From Reclinomonas americana ATCC 50394 (taxonomy: Eukaryota; Jakobida; Jakobea; Jakobida), in contig PS015562.1 of assembly GCA_048213135.1 (NCBI GenBank), positions 22,565 through 59,620 on the forward strand: 37,056 nt of DNA, given 5' to 3'. Shown here piece after piece: positions 31,397 to 37,056 of the stretch. The number at the start of each line of letters is the position of its first letter. The stretch's first letter is position 1. Below the pieces are notes generated by a model. It did not search any database, was not told the DNA's origin, and worked only from the letters and a program-made list of their open reading frames with translations. The translations under genes and the position numbers were made by a program.

Positions 31397-34300
31397 CCCG
31401 TGTATGTCTGCCACCTACGTGCACTCGATCTATGTGCACGCTGTGTCTTGAGTTTTATTCTGTGTCCGTTTCATTTGTCTGTGCTGCAAGCTGGGATATG
31501 TGTGAGTCATAGTATGCGGTGCTGTCATCTCTCGTTCATGTTTCTTTTTTTGATTTCTCTTCCGCCTCTTGTCCGCTTTGGAATGCAACCAGCCTCTGCC
31601 ACTGCGCTGTGCTGTCGCTCGCTCTTCTGTCGTGATGTTTGTGTCTCTGTTCCTATGCACGTGATTCAGCTGTGCATTCGCTGTGCTCTGCCAACAGATA
31701 GCGGTATTGTAATTTTGTCTCTCTCTATGTGTATGCTTGTCCCGATTCTCTCTCTCTCTCTCTCTCTCAATGGCACACGGTCTCTTCCTCTCTCCCTCTC
31801 TTTGCCTATCTGACACTCACCCTTCTCCCTCTCCCCCCGCAGATCTGGCTCGCCCACTTCTCCGTCTACGTGCGTGAATCTCGCGCACACCCGCTACCCG
31901 TGGACGTGGAAATGGCGTTGACCGACACACTGGAGAATCTGCCGCTTGCGCCACCGGCGACGCCGCAAGAGGCCTACGCCCTGTTGCAGTCGACGTACTC
32001 GCAACTGCATCCCACACTGGCCATGTGCGTGTCAAGCATTTCACTCACCTGTTTCTTGGTTGCCTCTCTGCTGACTCTCTTGTGCTCACAGGGCGCGCTC
32101 ACCTGACGCCGAGTGGCCAGCCCCAGTTCGTCTTTCACGCATCTCTACTGTGTGCACTGATCCCGTCACCCGCCAGCACGGTACTTTTCCATGTCTGTAC
32201 AATGCGTGTGTCTCCCTTGCTGAAGCGTCGCTTTAGATGGCCTGCGATGGTGGCCAGTGGTGCCGACGGACGTGCCGGAGCTGGATACCGATGATGACGA
32301 TGGCAATGCCGCAGAGGCGAGTGCAATCCTCTGAAGGTGGGAGCACAGGGCGCCTTATTGACCGCGTGTCGCAGGGTTACGAGGAGGAATTGGAGGAGTT
32401 GGAGGTGCTGGCACAGGAGGCTGCGCAGATGGACTCGGCAGTGGGCATGGGCGACGATGATGTGGAGGGTGCCGATGACGATGAGGAAGACGATGACGAT
32501 GAAGACGACGACGATGAGGATGACGACGACGAAGATGAAGAGGAGGAGGGTGAAGATGACGAGGTTGAGGGCGACGAGCAAAATGTGGACGCTGAAGAGG
32601 GAGCAGAGGAGGGCGAGGAGGAGGACGAAGAGGACGAGGATGATGACAATGACGATGATGATGACGACGACGACGAAGAGGAGGAAGTTGGTGAGGCATC
32701 AGGAAGTCCGTGAGAGAAATAGAACGACTCCTTTCCTCACCTGCGCGCGTGACTAGATGACACCATTGCGGAGCGCGCTCGTGCTCGCGAGGCGGCGCAC
32801 TTGGCGGAGGCCGCCGAGTGGGATGCGTTGTTGGCGTCCGTCACGGCCGACGAGGTGACGACGAGGCGGAAGGAGATGTCGGGACCGGGAGTGCACTCGC
32901 AGCACGTGGTGTTGTCGCATGAAGGTAGGAAGGGGAAGGGTGTATAGGGGGAAGGGAGTATGGGGGAAAGCAAAAAGTGGAGTGGCAGAGAATGGAGCAA
33001 GACGGCGAGGTTTTGCAGGTGTTGAGGGGACGGGAGTATGGGGGAAAGCGAAAAAGTGGAGTGGCAGAGGAAGGAACAAGACGGCGAGGTGTTGCAGGTG
33101 TTGGGGGGAAGGGAGTATGGGGTAAGGCAGGAAGTGGAGTGGCAGAGGAAGGAGCAAGACGGCGAGGTGTTGCAGGTGTTAAGGGGAAGGGAGTATGGGG
33201 GAAAGCAAGAAGTGGAGTGGCAGAGAGAGGAGCACGACGGCGAGGTGTTGCAGGTGTTAAGGGGAAGGGAGTGTGGGGTAAGGCAAGAAGTGGAGTGGCA
33301 GAGAATGGAGCAAGACGGCGAGGTGTTGCAGGTGTTAAGGGGAAGGGAGTATGGAGGAATGCAAAAAAAGTGGAGTGGCAGAGGAAGGAGCAAGACGGCG
33401 AGGTGTTGCAGGTGTTAAGGGGAAGGGAGTATGTGGCAGGAAGGAGCAAGACGGGGGAAACCAAAAAAAATTGAGTGGCAGAGGAAGGAGCAAGACGTCC
33501 TGTTTCTTTCGTGCCTCAACTGACTCTTCGTGTGCCCTCCCAGAGCGTGATCTTGCCAATGGCGACGACGAAGCATTCCCTCCGGCTCCGTCACAGTCGG
33601 CCGCTTCGTGGATGGGCACGAGCGGAACCGTGCTGCTGCAGGTGCGCTTCTTTCATTTTTCTTCCCCTTCCCCGTGCATTCATCCTCACATCTGCGGAAC
33701 AGGGTCTGAACGCACGCAACATTCTCGGTGGCGGCCGCGGTCGTTCTCGAGGCGTGGTGGTGCCGCAAGTGGCCAAGGTCATGCGACGCCCAGGAGCAGC
33801 GACGGCGGCAGCTGCTTCCGCGGCATCGGCGTCGACACCAACACCGGTATGTCTATCCTCCATGTCTCTCTTTCGTACAATCCTTGCTGATCTAACTCCC
33901 TCGAAGGACGATGCCACGGCCTCTCCCATCACACCGAGTGCTGCCGATGTCGAGGGTGGCGAGGGTAGTGCGAGCGACGTTGCGTGCATGAGTCAGCAAG
34001 TCCTTCTTCGGTTTCCTTTTTCTCATTGATTGCACAGCTCTCGGCAACGCCATNNNNNNNNNNNNNNNNNNNNNNNNNNNNNNNNNNNNNNNNNNNNNNN
34101 NNNNNNNNNNNNNNNNNNNNNNNNNNNNNNNNNNNNNNNNNNNNNNNNNNNNNNNNNNNNNNNNNNNNNNNNNNNNNNNNNNNNNNNNNNNNNNNNNNNN
34201 NNNNNNNNNNNNNNNNNNNNNNNNNNNNNNNNNNNNNNNNNNNNNNNNNNNNNNNNNNNNNNNNNNNNNNNNNNNNNNNNNNNNNNNNNNNNNNNNNNNN

Positions 34301-35141
34301 NNNNNNNNNNNNNNNNNNNNNNNNNNNNNNNNNNNNNNNNNNNNNNNNNNNNNNNNNNNNNNNNNNNNNNNNNNNNNNNNNNNNNNNNNNNNNNNNNNNN
34401 NNNNNNNNNNNNNNNNNNNNNNNNNNNNNNNNNNNNNNNNNNNNNNNNNNNNNNNNNNCGACCCCATCGGATGGCATGCGCTACGCCCTGCTGACCAAGC
34501 ACAAGAACAAGACCGTGGTGCGCGATGTGGTGGTCACCAAGACCACCAGTGGTCTCGGCGCGCACATGTCGCGGCTGCAAGAGGCGGCGCAGGCGGAGGA
34601 GCGTGAGCGCGAGGAGCTCACCGAGTACATGACGACGGTGTCGGAGCGATACGCGCGCGAGGAGGCGGCGAAGGCGGCCGCCGAAAAGCTGGCTCGCGAG
34701 CAAGCCGCCGCCGCGCGAGCGATGAAGCGCGATCACGTGCAACTGGCTGCCATGGGTCGCGGTCACATGGCCGCATCCGCGGTGCCACCGTCGTCTCCGG
34801 CGTCATCGGCGTCATCGGCGGGCGGTGGCGGAGCTCCGCGTGTGTTGATGCGCATCAACGCCGCACCGTACCACCCACCACCACAGGCGCAGGCAGGGCC
34901 GAATGCAGCTGCGTCGGCGGCGCCGGCCGGTGCTCCGATGAATCCGCCACCACAGCAGCAGCAGCAGCAGCATCAGCAGCAGCCGTACTATGGTCGTGGT
35001 GGTGGAGGTCGTGGTGGTCGAGGTGGAGGTGATCGTGGTGGCGGTGGTCGTGGTGGTGGAGATGGGCGTGGTGGATATCGCGGTGGCGGTGGTGGCCGGG
35101 GTGGACGGGGTGGTGATTATGGTCGTGGGGGTGGAGGGTGA
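23508..35141 (+). CDS. UPF2: UPF2 homologue, nonsense-mediated mRNA decay scaffold, ~25 exons
   Basis: UPF2 bridges UPF1 and UPF3 in nonsense-mediated decay. Exons: 23508-23567, 23709-23769, 24148-24438, 25864-25997, 26053-26178, 26595-26824, 26889-27285, 27340-27507, 27980-28156, 28219-28389, 28447-28608, 29336-29473, 29535-29672, 29736-29939, 30000-30086, 31843-32024, 32092-32180, 32237-about 32318, about 32371-32690, 32757-32924, 33544-33641, 33703-33846, 33907-33978, 34038-gap, 34459-35141. About 1,465 residues are visible. The N-terminus is short; KDELRLQLRDRNQRAASLRP already aligns with the helix before MIF4G-1. Three MIF4G domains, an acidic stretch and the UPF1-binding end are all present. 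Joins near 32318-32371 are uncertain. The gene ends in TGA at 35139-35141, which overlaps a good splice donor (GGGTGAGT). Upstream neighbour is the NLR gene; downstream is a convergent RRP41. Confidence 0.92.
23770..24147 (+). repeat. UPF2 intron 2 with (CACT)n array and 20-N placeholder
   Basis: The donor GTACGTC is followed by CACA and a long CACT/CTCA array (23820-24000) containing a 20-N placeholder at 23883-23902, then CT-rich sequence ending CTCTCTCACAG. Phase 1 (A+CC) joins the exons. Confidence 0.8.
24439..25863 (+). repeat. 1,425 bp UPF2 intron made of six ~200-260 bp tandem units
   Basis: The donor GTGCGG is followed by a GA-rich start. Units carrying CACACTCTGCTGCTTGCCTT, an AACGCATCAAT block, CTCGATATCTC, CT array, CGCTTTCC-TCGGTTC and ACACATGCCTCTGTGGTCC recur with CACTCTGCTGCTTGCC near 24592, 24814, 25068, 25306, 25508 and 25772. 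Units diverge by scattered changes and CT-length differences. The acceptor is CACCCGCGCAG. Confidence 0.85.
26179..26594 (+). other. UPF2 intron with purine-rich 5' half and pyrimidine-rich 3' half
   Basis: After donor GTCAGT, 26195-26355 is almost only G and A (GGGAAGGGAG runs). From 26370 to 26594 it is almost only C and T (CTCGCCTCTCGCC, then CCCTTCCC runs), ending CCCCACAG. The two halves are largely complementary in character and could form a long hairpin in the transcript. No gene in it. Confidence 0.75.
27286..28608 (+). other. UPF2 MIF4G domain 2 (exons 27340-27507, 27980-28156, 28219-28389, 28447-28608)
   Basis: LPKACSRDLIDKLTLEFCRH, KKLLR joined to ALYGVPRNQLELLPYYARMV, NIESKIK joined to NIRFMCELVKFG, then LDDFSHHNIDVTCALLDCAG and LDPRYETMVENAFYS match the second MIF4G of UPF2 step by step. 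Intron 27508-27979 (472 bp; donor GTTGCG; GA-rich then CT-rich) and 28157-28218 (donor GTTCTT) are placed by this homology. Intron 27286-27339 is 54 bp. Confidence 0.92.
28609..29335 (+). repeat. 727 bp UPF2 intron with ~210 bp duplicated CT-rich unit
   Basis: The donor GTGAGTTT is followed by a GAGA tract, then CT-rich DNA. A block with TCCGATTCCTTGTTTT and CTCTTTCGGTGTTTC near 28877 recurs near 29088, with TTTCCGTCTCTCTGTTGCAC in both copies. The acceptor is CCGTGCAG. No gene. Confidence 0.75.
29336..32024 (+). other. UPF2 MIF4G domain 3 (UPF3-binding), exons 29336 to 32024
   Basis: LKQLQSLPW, RARFNQLHVVASIIASL, CKLLGELYNYQTLDSRAVFD, DTFRIRMVCALLDTVGLYLN, and PLPVDVEMALTDTLENLPL match the third MIF4G, the UPF3-binding part. 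Exon 29336-29473 ends at donor GTTGCG and intron 29474-29534 is 61 bp. Other junctions (29673-29735, 29940-29999) are short introns with CTGAC-type branch sequences. Residues between LPW and EERAVLTGPQ are more divergent from animal UPF2 than the rest. Confidence 0.9.
30087..31842 (+). repeat. 1,756 bp UPF2 intron with CT, ACGT and TCG repeats around a 781-N gap
   Basis: CT array 30255-30327, then a TACG/ACGT run (30328-30408) up to the gap at 30409. After 31189 come GTGTGT, GTCGTCGTC and TTCGTTTCG repeats and a CT array to 31395. 31400-31842 is unremarkable pyrimidine-rich DNA ending CTCCCCCCGCAG. No gene visible. Confidence 0.8.
32237..32690 (+). other. UPF2 acidic region (Asp/Glu tract)
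   Basis: After PVVPTDVPELDTDDDDGN and an uncertain splice around 32318-32371, the frame gives GYEEELEELEVLAQEAAQ and about 85 mostly Asp/Glu residues from a GAC/GAT/GAG repeat. UPF2 proteins have an acidic stretch at this place after MIF4G-3, but a tract this pure is long. Donor GTGAGG at 32691 (phase 1) joins to 32757. Confidence 0.7.
32757..34053 (+). other. UPF2 post-acidic linker exons
   Basis: Exons 32757-32924 (DDTIAERARAREAAHLAEAA, aligned with the helix after the acidic stretch of animal UPF2), 33544-33641, 33703-33846 (Gly/Arg, then Ala/Ser-rich), 33907-33978 and 34038-34053 into the gap. Introns 33642-33702, 33847-33906 and 33979-34037 are 59-61 bp; the last has donor GTTGCG. Confidence 0.7.
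32925..33543 (+). repeat. Intronic minisatellite, ~78 bp unit, six full and two partial copies
   Basis: Unit with AGTATGGGGGAAAGC, GTGGAGTGGCAGAGGAAGGA, CAAGACGGCGAGGTGTTGCA and GGTGTTAAGGGGAAGGG. The CAAGACGG-type block lies near 32999, 33078, 33156, 33234, 33312 and 33392 (78-80 bp steps), then 33448 and 33492 in shortened copies. Sequence identity between copies is high, so expansion is recent. The intron donor is GTAGGA and the acceptor CTCCCAG. Confidence 0.9.
34054..34458. other. 405-N assembly gap inside UPF2
   Basis: Coding sequence is present on both sides (LSATP before, TPSDGMRYALLTKHKNK after), so part of an exon and perhaps an intron is missing. Confidence 0.9.
34459..35141 (+). 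other. UPF2 UPF1-binding segment followed by Gln-rich and RGG tail
   Basis: DGMRYALLTKHKNKTVVRDV, then SRLQEAAQAEEREREELTEY match the C-terminal UPF1-binding part of UPF2. It is followed by a Glu/Arg/Ala helix, Ala/Pro-rich sequence, a Gln run (34955-34982) and about 50 residues of RGG/GGRGG (GRGGGGRGGRGGGDRGGGG). Animal UPF2 ends soon after the UPF1-binding part, so the RGG tail is an addition. It resembles the RGG segment of the GANP gene at 1400-1520. Confidence 0.85.
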
Positions 35142-36295
35142 GTAGAGGAGGGAGAAGGGAGGGAGTGGGGAAGGGGGAGTGAGGGAGTGAGGGAGAGTGT
35201 GTGTTCGATGTGCTTGTTTGTGTGTGGTGAGAAAGAGGAGATTGGTGAAGGAGAGAGAGTGTTCGTTCCTTTGGCTGTTTTTGTGTAAGTTTGCCTTCGT
35301 GTTTTGAGAGAAAGAGAGAGAAGAAGAAAGAAAAAGAGAAGAGAAGAGAAGAGAGAGAGAGAGAGAGAGAAACCGACGAGCGGGTGAGTGGTTCTCGGTT
35401 TATCATCTTTGTTAATGTGTTTGAGAGGGAAAGCGAATGATGGTGGTGAGTGCGTATTCCACTGCTCACTGGTGTCAGAGAGTGACGAAGTGCAAGACGA
35501 GAAGGATGGATGTTGTTGTATGTTGTTTGCGTGTTTGCTTAGGGTTGCCTATTTGTGTGGCACATGGCAGAGAAGAGATGAGCAACAGAGGGAAGTTGTC
35601 TTGTGTCCATTTGCTTGTGTTTGTGTGTTTGTGTGTTTATGTGCGTGTGAGAGAGAAAGAGAGAGAGATAGATAGAGAGAGAGAGAGAGAGAGGTCAAAG
35701 AAAGAAAGAAGACGTGGACAGAGTCTAGTTCTCTGTTTGGTTTGTAGTACCCGTTTAGTTTGTGATGCGTGTGTTGCTGTGAATGGTGGTCTCTCTCTCT
35801 CTGTATTTGTGCGTGTATGTAAGCTGTGTGCGAATGTGTCTGTGTCTTTGTTTCTCTGTGTGCTCACTGCTCCTTCGCAGTCGTTGATCCCCGGAGCCGA
35901 TTGTTGTTGCTGCGAAACGAAAGTGCGACACAATGCTGCGTACATGACGAAATACGCCAGCAGTCGCACCTGACGGCTTGCAATTGTGCGCATGCGAGCG
36001 TGTGAGGTCCACACGTGCTGCCGAGGCGCACGCGGTGAGCGAGCCGATGATAATGAATAACAAGGTGGCTCAGCGATTCGATCGAGAAGGAGGATCATTG
36101 GATCAGGAGCAGTGATCGGCCTCGAGAAGAAGATCAACCGCGAGTGACGGGGGCGGGTGAAGGGAGGCTGATCATCTGCGAGCGATGTCGAATGGGGGCA
36201 GAGCGAATACCACCAGCGACTCAGCAGAAAACAGCTGCGATAATGATGCAAAATTACTTGCGTCGACGATACACTTTGCTACCTCAACAATCTGC
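35142..36295. other. Region between UPF2 stop and RRP41 exon: possible last UPF2 intron and 3' UTRs
   Basis: GA-rich and GT-rich simple sequence (35335-35370, 35647-35693) with no coding frame. GGGTGAGT at 35136-35143 is a good donor, and CTGCTCCTTCGCAG at 35867-35880 a good acceptor. If used, the intron is 35138-35880 and the new stop is TGA at 35885-35887, adding a single Arg. From 35888 to 36295 I see only non-repetitive sequence suited to two converging 3' UTRs. Confidence 0.5.
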
Positions 36296-36430
36296 TTACG
36301 TGGTGGTCAATCCGCGGGACTCCACCAGCTTGAGGGCGTGCGATCGCACTTCTCTGTCCATGACCTCGAAGATTTGCTTGCAGCCTTCTTCGGCGAGTTC
36401 CAGCACGGATTCTACGAGGTCCAGGGACAT
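36296..36430 (-). CDS. RRP41: RRP41-like RNA exosome subunit, C-terminal exon only
   Basis: On the minus strand an acceptor (CTCCGCGCAG) precedes 45 codons: MSLDLVESVLELAEEGCKQI, FEVMDREVRSHALKLVES, RGLTTT and TAA at 36298-36296. It matches the end of RRP41/EXOSC4-type RNase PH-fold exosome subunits: a helix with EGCK-I and a second charged helix. RRP41 is one of the six ring subunits of the exosome, which degrades and trims RNA. All catalytic-core exons lie beyond the window. MTR3 or RRP46 would be alternatives, but the EGCK pattern favours RRP41. Confidence 0.65.
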   Translation of the reverse strand: MSLDLVESVLELAEEGCKQIFEVMDREVRSHALKLVESRGLTTT

Positions 36431-37056
36431 CTGCGCGGAGGGGGAAGGGAGAGGGAGGGGAAACGAGGTAAGGGAAGAGCGAGCAAAGAAATGAGAGAGA
36501 AACCGACAGGGACAGTAAGTGCGATCAGCATAAGAAGGGAACAGCAACAGTAAAGAGTGGAGGTTGTGATAATGAGGTGCTTTAGTGATGCTGCAAGAGT
36601 AGGCACGCGTGGAGAGGGACAGTGAGTGCGATGAATGAATAAGAAACCCAGGGTGAGGTGTTTCAGTGATGCGGTATGATCAACAAAGAGGAAGAACTTC
36701 GAGAGGGTCAGGAGTATAAATTACTAACAGAAGAAAGAGAGATAGTCAACAAAGGAGGTAGTGCTGATGCCAGCGAAGAAGAAAAGAAACGAAAGGAGAG
36801 ACACGGGCGACGAGAGAAACGAAAGACGGCGTTCGGACACAAGAGGGTACAGCAGCAAGAGGGGAAACCGCGCGAGATCGAAAGATGAGAGAGAGAGAGA
36901 GAAGACTGAGGGAGAGAGAGAGAGAGAGAGAGAAGTGTGAGGGAGAGAGAGAAGAGTGAGGGAGGAGAGAGAGAAGTGAGTAAGAGAGAAGAGAGTGAGG
37001 GAGAGAGAGAAGTGAGTGAGAGAGACGAGAGAGTGAGTAAGAGAGAAGAGAGTGAG
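36431..37056 (-). other. Intron of the RRP41-like gene, running off the window
   Basis: No minus-strand frame with protein character is seen upstream of the last exon. The plus strand shows GAGA/GTGAG repeats at 36883-37056, meaning CT-rich sequence on the coding strand as in other introns of this window. Confidence 0.5.

Noticed and set aside
32737-33464. Minus-strand frames of 134-218 aa with repeated Pro-Leu-Asn-Thr-Cys-Asn-Thr sequence
   Set aside because: They are translations of the 78-bp intronic minisatellite; the plus-strand UPF2 exons on both sides splice over it in phase.
35388-35973. Plus frames of 95-178 aa downstream of UPF2
   Set aside because: They are composed of Cys/Leu/Val/Arg low-complexity from GT and GA repeats, with no family likeness; better explained as a UPF2 3' intron or UTR.

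Overview
The window is nuclear DNA from a microbial eukaryote with GC-rich exons, scaffolded across ten N gaps. Genes are cut by many GT-AG introns. A typical short intron is 54-72 bp with a branch-point-like TGCTGAC or CTGAN 10-25 nt before the AG. A minority of introns are 400-1,700 bp and filled with CT/GA microsatellites and private minisatellites. I cannot name the species. A GANP-type export factor with RRM, SAC3 and MCM3AP-like C-terminal parts, together with an NLR-like NACHT-WD40 gene, suggests a free-living protist (opisthokont relative, amoebozoan, apusomonad or similar). That placement is inference only.

Layout. (1) 1-17650, plus strand: a GANP/SAC3 (MCM3AP) homologue in about 30 visible exons. 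In order it has an RGG segment, two RRMs, a Tyr/Glu acidic stretch, a Pro/Ser region, an N gap where the start of SAC3 should lie, the rest of SAC3 with a winged-helix-like part, two Kre9/KNH-like Ig-fold modules, a coiled coil and the GANP C-terminal region. (2) 18414-23154, plus: an NLR-like gene encoding a ubiquitin-like domain, a HEPN-like (DZIP3-type) helical domain, a NACHT NTPase, pentapeptide repeats, twelve almost identical 42-residue WD40 repeats and a C-terminal CaaX box. (3) 23508-35141, plus: UPF2, with three MIF4G domains, an acidic region, the UPF1-binding segment and an unusual Gln/RGG tail. (4) 36296-36430, minus: the last exon of an RRP41-like exosome subunit, convergent with UPF2.

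Three genes belong to nuclear or cytoplasmic mRNA handling (export, nonsense-mediated decay, exosome). The NACHT-WD40 gene between them is a candidate self/non-self or intracellular immune receptor and is the most novel item here. Other notable signals are a recurrent non-consensus 5' splice site GTTGCGT used by eight introns, introns with a purine-rich 5' half and a pyrimidine-rich 3' half, long introns built from tandem units often close to 200 bp, and a small contig that appears to be inserted backwards in the 3' end of the GANP gene. All exon limits come from reading frame, splice phase and protein similarity judged by eye; no transcript data were available.
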